This document shows, piece after piece, positions 1 to 5,566 of a DNA stretch of 7,044 nucleotides. This DNA comes from an uncultured Clostridia bacterium (GTDB taxonomy: Bacteria; Bacillota; Clostridia; Christensenellales; Aristaeellaceae). The notes beneath the pieces were generated by a model. The model saw only the letters and a list, made by a program, of their open reading frames with translations, made no database searches and was not told where the DNA came from. The DNA lies in contig CAKTUS010000117.1 of the NCBI GenBank assembly GCA_934621485.1, forward strand, positions 1-7,044, in the 5' to 3' direction. The position numbers and the translations under genes were made by a program. Position 1 is the first letter of the stretch. Each line of letters opens with the position of its first letter.

Positions 1-36
1 CTCCTGGAGTTTTTCCCGCAATTCTTCTATCTTCAT
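1..36 (-). CDS. Start of a minus-strand gene cut off by the window edge (hypothetical)
   Basis: An ATG at 36-34 opens a frame reading MKIEELREKLQE, which stays open to the left edge. The 12 visible residues are charged and look like the beginning of an amphipathic helix, but this is too little to assign a family. A GGAG lies 4 bases upstream of the ATG, which is close for a ribosome binding site. A TATAAT (minus strand, 50-45) sits only about 8 bases upstream, so if it were the -10 element the transcript would be almost leaderless. An alternative ATG at 46-44 in another frame (MEWYEDRR...) is also open to the edge but has no ribosome binding site. The gene would lie downstream of the operon terminator at 281-317, so it is probably a separate transcription unit. 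Confidence 0.4.
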   Translation of the reverse strand, partial: MKIEELREKLQE

Positions 37-69
37 ACCACTCCATTATATCACTTTTTAAATGCTGTT

Positions 70-86
70 GCCCTGCCGGGCAAGGC
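70..86. repeat. 17-bp near-palindrome, first copy of a direct repeat
   Basis: GCCCTGCCGGGCAAGGC here matches GCCTTGCCGGGCAAGGC at 245-261 in 16 of 17 positions. Each copy can fold on itself (GCC.TGCC / GGCAAGGC). This copy lies just outside the left inverted end of the 89-344 element, the other lies inside it, so the repeated unit may extend beyond the TGTCGAAAAA ends. Confidence 0.6.
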
Positions 87-173
87 TTAGAGTGTCGAAA
101 AAAACCTGATTGGCCGCCATCGCCCGGAAGCAGCGCTTTGCTGGTTTGTGGGAAAAGGACTGTGGCATAAGGC

Positions 174-192
174 TTAGGGGCGGAGCCCCTAA
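174..192. repeat. Hairpin with 8-bp stem (TTAGGGGC / GCCCCTAA)
   Basis: This is a perfect 8-bp stem with a three-base GGA loop. No T-tract follows on either strand, so it is not an intrinsic terminator. It is one of the serial palindromes in the 89-344 element. Confidence 0.65.
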
Positions 193-199
193 AACCCCG

Positions 200-220
200 G
201 CAGGAGGCAGTGCCTCCTGC
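200..220. repeat. Perfect 10-bp-arm palindrome (GCAGGAGGCA / TGCCTCCTGC)
   Basis: The two 10-base arms are exact reverse complements around a single central G at 210. There is no T-tract on either side. It begins eight bases after the 174-192 hairpin, so the two form a double stem in RNA from either strand. Confidence 0.7.
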
Positions 221-244
221 GCCTCCACTTTTTCAGCAGCCTGA

Positions 245-261
245 GCCTTGCCGGGCAAGGC
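245..261. repeat. 17-bp palindrome, second copy of a direct repeat
   Basis: GCCTTGCC-G-GGCAAGGC is a perfect 8-bp-arm palindrome around one base. It is 16/17 identical to 70-86. Confidence 0.65.
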
Positions 262-280
262 CCGACGTACACGCCGCTGG

Positions 281-317
281 TTTCAGAATAAAAATCGGAG
301 GGCCGCGGCCCTCCGAT
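281..317 (-). terminator. Intrinsic terminator of the four-gene operon (minus strand)
   Basis: Positions 294-317 are a perfect 24-bp palindrome with arm ATCGGAGGGCCG. Read on the minus strand it is followed at once by ATTTTTATT, the usual GC-rich stem plus T-tract of a Rho-independent terminator. On the plus strand no T-tract follows directly (ATATATCACTC). It lies about 460 bases beyond the polyphosphate phosphotransferase stop and is the first good minus-strand terminator there, so it probably ends the operon transcript. It is built into the 89-344 repeat element. Confidence 0.75.
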
Positions 318-346
318 ATATCACTCGGGGTTTTTCGACAGTCTGG

Positions 347-375
347 ACAGAGGAACGGTAGTCCTCTGTTTTTTT
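347..375 (+). terminator. Intrinsic terminator on the plus strand, with no visible gene
   Basis: ACAGAGGA at 347-354 pairs perfectly with TCCTCTGT at 362-369 around a 7-base loop, and seven T residues (369-375) follow on the plus strand. The minus strand lacks a T-tract here. No plus-strand gene is visible upstream in the window. It may guard against antisense transcription of the operon, end a small RNA from the repeat element, or be a leftover of a lost gene. Confidence 0.7.
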
Positions 376-774
376 AACCAGTTTCCATCGATTTGATGAA
401 TGTCGGCGGTGGCATTTTTCAAAACGCAGCAAACCATTTGCTCCCGGGTTTTCTCAACGATGCCGCTTTCGGGAGGGCGTCTGTTGACGGGTGAAGCTGG
501 CGCATATGGTGGTATAGCGCTTGAGCATCGCCCGCGGCAGCGCCGAACCTGCGCCCATTCACTGATACTGTGGGTACACGAACAAGTCCCGGGCTAAGGC
601 GAGGAAACGCCGTGTAACCACTATGCGAATCCGCGCCAGTAGCCTGGGGGCGGCGGGGAATGGGCGAAATCCCGCTGCGGCGTGCGCGGGTAGCCGACGT
701 AGGCGATCCAGTCTACGCCTGTATACAGGCACAACATCTCCCTTTTGTTATAAGCCTTGACCCGCCGGTTTTCG
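376..774. other. Gene-free stretch downstream of the operon, possibly a decayed gene
   Basis: No convincing intact gene is visible. On the minus strand one frame has a GTG at 732-730 preceded by GGGAG at a 5-base spacing, and encodes 57 residues (start MPVYRRRLDR, end FVYPQYQ). Its TGA at 561-559 is followed directly by an ATG opening a further 34 codons (to 454). The neighbouring frame carries a more protein-like C-terminal piece around SGIVEKTREQMVCC and NATADIHQIDGNW (about 460-375), interrupted upstream by two TAG codons. Open frames that shift and are broken by stops fit a pseudogene, but the Arg-rich, Lys-poor composition also fits chance reading of GC-rich noncoding DNA. The operon transcript should run through this stretch to the terminator at 281-317. 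No known structured RNA was recognised. Confidence 0.35.
717..730. repeat. 14-bp perfect palindrome GCCTGTATACAGGC
   Basis: The palindrome has 7-bp arms and lies 45-58 bases after the stop of the last operon gene. No T-tract follows on either strand, so it is not a terminator. It could be a 3' RNA hairpin or a protein-binding dyad; nothing further can be said from the sequence. Confidence 0.45.
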
Positions 775-2226
775 TCAGCGGTTCAACGCTTCCTCTATGG
801 CGGCAATTACGCAATCCAGCACCTTAATACGGGCGTAGTGCTTGTTATTGGCCTCAATCACTACCCAGGGAGCGGCGGCGGTGGAAGTCTTTTGCAGCAT
901 GTGGTTAACGGCTTCCTCATACTGGGGCCATTTTTCCCGGTTGCGCCAGTCCTCGTCTGTCAGCTTCCAGGCTTTTTCCGGAGTGTTTTGCCGTTCGTTG
1001 AAGCGGCGCAGCTGTTCGTCCTGATCGATTTGCAGCCAGAATTTACGCACAATGGTTCCCTGACTGGTCAGGTCTTTCTCAAACAGGTTCATTTCTTCAT
1101 AGGCACGCTGCCACTGGGCCTGGGTGCAGTAGCCTTCCAGCCGCTCCACCATCACCCGGCCGTACCAACTGCGGTCGAAAATGGTGATGTTTCCGCTGCT
1201 GGGCAGCGTGCGCCAGAAACGCCACAGATGATGGTGCTCTTTTTCCTCGGCAGTAGGAGAAGCAATGGGCACCACCGTAAAACCGCGGGGATCCAGCGCG
1301 CTGGTCAGGCGGCGAATACTGCCGCCCTTCCCGGCCGCATCCCAGCCCTCAAAGACCAGCACCATGGACAGACCGTGACGATATACCTCATATTGCAGCC
1401 TTCGCAGGGTTTTCTGCCGCTCCTTCAGCAAGGCTTTGTAGTCGCCAGGCAGGGGCTGATCGGGATCGATATCCGAAAGAAAGGGCATGCACAGCGTTTT
1501 GGAAGACTCTACACCGGGCAGAGCGGGCACGTCCCAGGGCCGCTGGCCGGCCTTTCGCTCGGCGATGACCCGCTCAAACTCCGCTGTGACAATTTCATAC
1601 ATCTGCTGCTTGCAGGCACGCTTTTCATCTCCGCGCAGCACATGCCAGGGCGCGCCGCTGTCGCCGGTGGCGGACAGCATGCCGTTGTACACGGCCTGCC
1701 AGCGGTCGTAATGCTCGTTTTGCTTCCAATCCGCTTTGGAAACCAGCTGCCGGGTGGCTTTCTTTTCCTCCATGGCCTTCAGACGGCGCTTTTGCTCTTT
1801 TTGAGGAATATGGAGGAAGAATTTCAGCAGCAGCACGCCGTCGCAGCACAGCATGCGCTCCATTTGGATAATGGACGTCCACGGGTCGGACGGTAAGCTG
1901 CCTTCTTGAGAAACCAACCGGGCGCATATGTCGTGATACCAGCTGCCAATGAACAGGGAAAGAGTTCCCTGGCGCGGCATGCGTACCCAGTAACGGTGCA
2001 GCGGGGGAAGGCCGGGCTCCTTATGGATGCGCTCGGGCACGTATACCTGATAGCCGCGGGGATCCAGTCCCTCCAACAGTTCGCCGGCCATCAGTCCCTT
2101 CCCGGCGGCATCCCAGCCCTCCAGTAAAATTACCACAGGAATTTTGAGCGAACGAATTTCCTGCTGCAAAGCCAGCAGCCGCTTTTCCGCTGCGGAAGCC
2201 TCAAATGTGTTTGCAGGTTGGCTCAT
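775..2226 (-). CDS. pap: Two-domain class II polyphosphate kinase 2 (polyphosphate:AMP phosphotransferase)
   Basis: This 483-residue cytoplasmic protein has two PPK2 domains in tandem, the layout and length of polyphosphate:AMP phosphotransferases (Pseudomonas PA3455 type), which move phosphate from polyphosphate to AMP to give ADP. The N-domain spans about 10-225 and the C-domain about 260-483. Both carry an intact Walker A, GWDAAGKG (37-44 and 294-301), followed by LDPRG[YF]. The C-domain keeps the Walker B/active-site block FDRSWYGR (350-357) and the later EANNKHYARIKVL (458-470), so it should be the working half. In the N-domain the matching block is FIGSWYHD (92-99): the Asp and Arg are gone, as expected for the non-catalytic half in this class. 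The start ATG has an excellent AAAGGAGG at a 7-base spacing (2234-2240). It is the last gene of the operon, 27 bases after the peptidase gene. AMP as acceptor is inferred from the domain layout, not proven. Confidence 0.93.
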   Translation of the reverse strand: MSQPANTFEASAAEKRLLALQQEIRSLKIPVVILLEGWDAAGKGLMAGELLEGLDPRGYQVYVPERIHKEPGLPPLHRYWVRMPRQGTLSLFIGSWYHDICARLVSQEGSLPSDPWTSIIQMERMLCCDGVLLLKFFLHIPQKEQKRRLKAMEEKKATRQLVSKADWKQNEHYDRWQAVYNGMLSATGDSGAPWHVLRGDEKRACKQQMYEIVTAEFERVIAERKAGQRPWDVPALPGVESSKTLCMPFLSDIDPDQPLPGDYKALLKERQKTLRRLQYEVYRHGLSMVLVFEGWDAAGKGGSIRRLTSALDPRGFTVVPIASPTAEEKEHHHLWRFWRTLPSSGNITIFDRSWYGRVMVERLEGYCTQAQWQRAYEEMNLFEKDLTSQGTIVRKFWLQIDQDEQLRRFNERQNTPEKAWKLTDEDWRNREKWPQYEEAVNHMLQKTSTAAAPWVVIEANNKHYARIKVLDCVIAAIEEALNR

Positions 2227-2253
2227 GGAAGTTCCTCCTTTGGACAGACGAAA

Positions 2254-4497
2254 TCAGAAGGAAAGAGAAACAAAGTCGGTAAAGGTGCTGTCGCCGTAAA
2301 TATCGGTCAGGCAGAAGCCGTACACGTAATCCGCATCGCCTTCCACTTCCGCATATGCAAAGGGAATCGTGCAATCGCTGCCCACGGTAATGGGGTCGCC
2401 TTCAAAGGGTTCTTCCTGCTGCTTCTCGTTTTCATCCCAGTAGATGAGGGAATACTGCGGAATCACCACATCGCCGCTCTCCAGGTCATATACCTGGCGG
2501 GCTGGCACGCCATCCTCGCTGTAGCCGTCCGTATAACCGGCCACGCGGCCGCCGGGGGTGTTCTCGTCGAAAATAATCAGCAAATAAGTTTCGCGGCCGT
2601 TTACCGTAACCGGAACCAGGGACCGGATATAGCGTTCGTTGAAAATCTGGTCATACAGGCACACCATCTGGCCGTCCAGGGTGGCCCAGCTGCCGTCAAA
2701 CAGGCCGTAGATGCTGCCGCGGTTCCAGTCTACAATCACATCCTGTACGTAGCCCAGCTCCACATAGCACTCAAAATCCGGATCGCTGACGTCCATCATC
2801 AGGTTGGCTTCCACTTTCCCCAGACAATCCAGCTGTTCCTGGGTCAGGGAAACGGTGTAAGCATAGTCGCTGTCGCTGCCTGCAAAGGGGTTGTCCAGGG
2901 TAATATCGCCGCCGTCGGTTTGCACGGTCACCTCTGCATCCTCAGAAGCGGAGGAATCCCCGCCCAGCAGGCCGCTGATAAAGCTGTCCAGGCTGGAAAC
3001 GCTGTCGGTGGTGAAACTGCTGTCCGTGTTGCCGGCCAGGTCGCCCCACAGGCTGGAGGAGGAGCTGTCATAATCCGTGTTAAAGCTGTCGTCCTCCTCG
3101 CTGAACAGGGCGCTCAGAAAACTGCCCAGCGAAAAGCTGTCAGAGGAATCCGTATCGTCGCCGTAGAGTTGGTCCCACAACGAAGAAGCGTTTTGGGAAT
3201 AGGCGTCCTCATCGGTGGCGTACTGGGAGAACCAGTCGATCTGGGCGGATTGGATGCTTTGCTGGCTGACGGCAATATCGTTAAAAATACCGGAGGAGCT
3301 GCCGCTGTTCATCTGCTGGGCCATTCCTTTGACAAAGGCGGAGTAATTGGGCGACAGACCCAGCGTTTCGTAATAGGGCATATAGGTGGAAAAACTGCTG
3401 CGAGTGGCATAGGGTACCAAAATGCTCATGCCGGACACATTGCTCAGGTTGGAGGTGTAACGGGAATAGACCACCACCTCCGAAAGCGCGTCCTTCAAGG
3501 TCTGAGCGGCCTGCGCATCATAACGGCCGTACACGTCGGCAAACACGGTCAGGTCGATCATGTCAGTGGCCACGTCGCTGGACACCTCGCCGAAGGAGCG
3601 CATGTTCTGCCTCAACCGGGAAATGGAGGAAAAACCGCCCTGCGCCATTTCACGGCTCAGGGAAGCGCCCAGCGATTCTACAGCCGTTTGCAGAGCGTCC
3701 AGTCGGTTCAAATCGCACACCGACAGGGTGGCGTAGTCCCCGCGGAAAAAGCCGCTGTTGCTGCGAATGAAGCTGTCCACAATCTTTTTGCCCAAAGAGG
3801 GAATATCGATCCCGGGGTCGTAGGCCAGAGCGTCCAGCCATTGGTCGTAGGCCCAGCCGCTGCCGGGCTCCAGTTCTTCGCTGGCAATCATATAATCGGC
3901 AAAAGGCGCAATGTGATTGGACAGCTCGTAGGAGGCCATCAGGCAGGCGTCGAAGCCGATGAACGCCAGCTTTTGCGTGACGCCGGCCCGTTTCATCGCC
4001 TTTTGCAGCCCTTCGTAAATTTCCGGGTAATACAGCGGGTCGCCGCTCATTTCATCGTAGCACAGGCCGCCGGAAGCGCCGCTGCCGTGGTCCCACATGA
4101 TCAGGCCGTAACGGTCAGCGGGAAAGTTTTCAAAGCCGTACGTCAAAAAATCGGCGAAGGTGGAGGCGTCGCCCATGTCGGCATTGCCTACGCTGTCAAC
4201 CTTGCCCAAGCCATCCTCGTCCAGAAGCCAGCGTTCCACCTTTCCGTCGCTGATGCCATCCGCCTGCCAGCTGAGGGTGCCGCCGGTCTGCACATATACG
4301 GTCAGATCGCCGTCTGCCGGAACGCCGGCGGCAATCATTTCCTGCAAATCGGCAGTGGCCGCGCCGCCGTCGCTTTCCAGGTCGGTGCCGCACAGATAAA
4401 TCATCAGGGTAAAGGTTTCGCCCGCGGCGCCTGCCACAGGAATCATACTAAACGCCAGCAGGGCGCAAAGCGCTAACGACAGCCATTTCTTCATCAT
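2254..4497 (-). CDS. Secreted clostripain-family (C11) cysteine peptidase with Asp/Ser-rich insert
   Basis: This 747-residue protein has a clear signal peptide: a lysine pair, a hydrophobic stretch of about 15 residues, then VAGAAG with cleavage near residue 24-25. No LPxTG anchor or C-terminal membrane segment is visible, so it is probably released. The C11 core spans about 28-400: LMIYLCGTDLES at the start, the catalytic His in WDHGSG (His137) and the catalytic Cys in GFDACLMAS (Cys185). Asp183, two residues before the Cys, is the position that in characterised C11 enzymes binds a basic P1 residue, so cleavage after Arg/Lys is likely. A KAMKR patch (166-170) between His and Cys is a possible self-cleavage site, by analogy with the family. 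Residues about 425-530 are an acidic Asp/Ser-rich insert with an internal repeat, followed by a C-terminal domain (about 530-747) that I do not recognise. Start choice: ATG at 4497 has AAGGAG 12 bases upstream. A TTG at 4524 would overlap the previous stop as TTGA, but has no ribosome binding site. Confidence 0.9.
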   Translation of the reverse strand: MMKKWLSLALCALLAFSMIPVAGAAGETFTLMIYLCGTDLESDGGAATADLQEMIAAGVPADGDLTVYVQTGGTLSWQADGISDGKVERWLLDEDGLGKVDSVGNADMGDASTFADFLTYGFENFPADRYGLIMWDHGSGASGGLCYDEMSGDPLYYPEIYEGLQKAMKRAGVTQKLAFIGFDACLMASYELSNHIAPFADYMIASEELEPGSGWAYDQWLDALAYDPGIDIPSLGKKIVDSFIRSNSGFFRGDYATLSVCDLNRLDALQTAVESLGASLSREMAQGGFSSISRLRQNMRSFGEVSSDVATDMIDLTVFADVYGRYDAQAAQTLKDALSEVVVYSRYTSNLSNVSGMSILVPYATRSSFSTYMPYYETLGLSPNYSAFVKGMAQQMNSGSSSGIFNDIAVSQQSIQSAQIDWFSQYATDEDAYSQNASSLWDQLYGDDTDSSDSFSLGSFLSALFSEEDDSFNTDYDSSSSSLWGDLAGNTDSSFTTDSVSSLDSFISGLLGGDSSASEDAEVTVQTDGGDITLDNPFAGSDSDYAYTVSLTQEQLDCLGKVEANLMMDVSDPDFECYVELGYVQDVIVDWNRGSIYGLFDGSWATLDGQMVCLYDQIFNERYIRSLVPVTVNGRETYLLIIFDENTPGGRVAGYTDGYSEDGVPARQVYDLESGDVVIPQYSLIYWDENEKQQEEPFEGDPITVGSDCTIPFAYAEVEGDADYVYGFCLTDIYGDSTFTDFVSLSF
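2965..3186 (-). repeat. Two-copy degenerate repeat inside the peptidase gene
   Basis: In protein terms, copy 1 (residues 438-465, bases 3186-3103) reads SSLWDQLYGDDTDSS, then SLGSFLSALF. Copy 2 (residues 481-511, bases 3057-2965) reads SSLWGDLAGNTDSS, then SLDSFISGLL. Both have the order SSLW-xxLxG-TDSS-SLxSF[LI]S. A short acidic Ser/Asp spacer separates them. The copies lie between the catalytic core and the C-terminal domain. Confidence 0.6.
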
Positions 4498-4520
4498 AGG
4501 TGTTGCCATCTCCTTCGTGC

Positions 4521-5531
4521 TCAAATATCGATAAACTCGCGAAATTCCCGCATGATACCGATGCCGTCAGGATAGTGGGCGGCAAACTGAGGCACCGCGT
4601 GGCTGGGGAAGCTGTTGCCTTCAATGAAGACGGGTCCTTTTTCGGTAATGGCCACATCCCAGGCTACAAAGCGCATTTGCGGCACCTTTTGGGCAGACTT
4701 GAGGCACATGGCTTTGGCTTCCTCGAAATAGGGAATTTCAAAGCCGATGATGGGCGTATGGGTGATGGGATGCTCGGTGTAGGTATTGCCTTTTTTGTCT
4801 GCTCCTACGGTGAGCAGCTTGCCGCTGGCCAAATCCACCCGGGCCGCCATGCCGCCCTGGTCCACATTATCCATTACGTTGCCGGTGCCGATGCGCAGAA
4901 ACGCATACACAATGCCCTGTTTTTTATCGCCCAGCAGGGTGGCAATGCGAATGGTGTTCACCGAGGTGGGGCACATTTCCATCATTTTGGGGTGCTGAAT
5001 GACGCGCTCTTCGATAATGCCAATTTGCTTGTCTTTCAGCTCCTGCAAAAACGCTTCTTCCCGGCCCTGCCACCGCTCGCTGGTAAAGCGCTCGATACCT
5101 ACGCCGCTGGACCCTTCCAGCGGTTTGGCGATAATGTCCGGATATTGGCGCAGAAAGGCTTTGAAATCTTCCAGCGTTGTATCATCGGCAATTTTCAGCC
5201 AGCCCCGGCCCACCTCGTCCTTAAACAGATTGTTGAAGGTGGACTTGTCATCAAACAGATACCAGTAGGCTTTGTCGTTCATGCGGCGCACGATGGTGTT
5301 GCTCAGGCCGCGGGTAATCTGGGTGCGGCGCTGAGCGTCATTCAGCCGGTAGAACTGGGCAATTCTGTAATCCACATAGCCCGCGTTGTATTTCAGCGCA
5401 CAGTGAAGCATATCGCACAAAAGCCACAGACGGCTTTTGCCGCTGCGTTCCTTCAAAAGTGCGGTGGTTTGCCACATGGCCTTCCAATCCATACGCGCAA
5501 GGCGCTTGAAAAAGAAAGAAAGCTTGGACAT
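4521..5531 (-). CDS. ATP-grasp protein of the sugar-transfer-associated type
   Basis: This 336-residue protein is most like the sugar-transfer-associated ATP-grasp family (Pfam ATPgrasp_ST type). ATP-grasp enzymes use ATP to activate a carboxylate as an acyl phosphate and join it to an amine, thiol or hydroxyl; the substrate of this branch is not known. Visible landmarks are a helical N-terminal region (1-85), a nucleotide-binding stretch IIAKPLEGSSGVGI (133-146) with Lys136 and a glycine-rich loop, an acidic hinge IIEER (172-176), SVNTIRI (190-196), and the metal-site end DVAI (292-295) to FIEGNSFP (302-309), with Asp292, Glu304 and Asn306 as probable Mg-ATP ligands. No signal peptide or membrane segment is seen, so it is cytoplasmic. 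The ATG has AAGGAGG at an 8-base spacing (5540-5546). It lies 35 bases after ychF and 23 bases before the peptidase start. Family members often sit near surface-polysaccharide genes, none of which is visible here. Confidence 0.82.
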   Translation of the reverse strand: MSKLSFFFKRLARMDWKAMWQTTALLKERSGKSRLWLLCDMLHCALKYNAGYVDYRIAQFYRLNDAQRRTQITRGLSNTIVRRMNDKAYWYLFDDKSTFNNLFKDEVGRGWLKIADDTTLEDFKAFLRQYPDIIAKPLEGSSGVGIERFTSERWQGREEAFLQELKDKQIGIIEERVIQHPKMMEMCPTSVNTIRIATLLGDKKQGIVYAFLRIGTGNVMDNVDQGGMAARVDLASGKLLTVGADKKGNTYTEHPITHTPIIGFEIPYFEEAKAMCLKSAQKVPQMRFVAWDVAITEKGPVFIEGNSFPSHAVPQFAAHYPDGIGIMREFREFIDI

Positions 5532-5566
5532 TGGGTTGGCCTCCTTGCTGATCTGTTTTGCAATGG

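Larger units (their letters stand above)
89..344. repeat. Palindrome-rich intergenic repeat element with inverted ends
   Basis: The ends form an inverted repeat: AGAGTGTCGAAAAA at 89-102, and on the minus strand AGACTGTCGAAAAA at 344-331 (13 of 14 identical). Between them lie several GC-rich near-perfect palindromes: TTAGGGGC/GCCCCTAA at 174-192, a 10+1+10 palindrome at 200-220, GCCTTGCC/GGCAAGGC at 245-261, and a 24-bp perfect palindrome at 294-317. No reading frame in it looks like a real protein; a 66-codon minus-strand frame (58-258) is low-complexity and simply reads through the hairpins. The layout resembles a REP- or MITE-like dispersed intergenic unit. That it is repeated elsewhere in the genome is an inference, because only one copy is visible. 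Confidence 0.55.

Noticed and set aside
58..258. A 66-codon minus-strand frame in the palindromic element
   Set aside because: It reads straight through the hairpins, has no ribosome binding site, and has composition dictated by the repeats.
400..597. A 65-codon plus-strand frame
   Set aside because: It has no ribosome binding site and no recognisable similarity, and it lies just after a plus-strand terminator.
757..1896. A 379-codon plus-strand frame antisense to the phosphotransferase
   Set aside because: This is a shadow of a well-supported PPK2 gene; it has no recognisable domains.
2218..4476. A 752-codon open frame on the plus strand, antisense to the peptidase gene
   Set aside because: It mirrors the peptidase gene almost base for base. 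The translation is a Val/Ala/Gly/His-rich text without domains, and it arises from codon bias on the opposite strand. The minus strand has catalytic motifs, a signal peptide and a ribosome binding site.
4420..4497. Lipoprotein signal (LALC) at the peptidase N-terminus
   Set aside because: The cysteine is at residue 11, inside the hydrophobic core and too early for a lipobox; a standard cleavage site follows at about residue 24.
2254..5531. A peptide-maturation (RiPP-like) pair of ATP-grasp ligase and C11 protease
   Set aside because: There is no precursor peptide gene, leader sequence or exporter nearby, and the ATP-grasp protein is of the sugar-transfer type.
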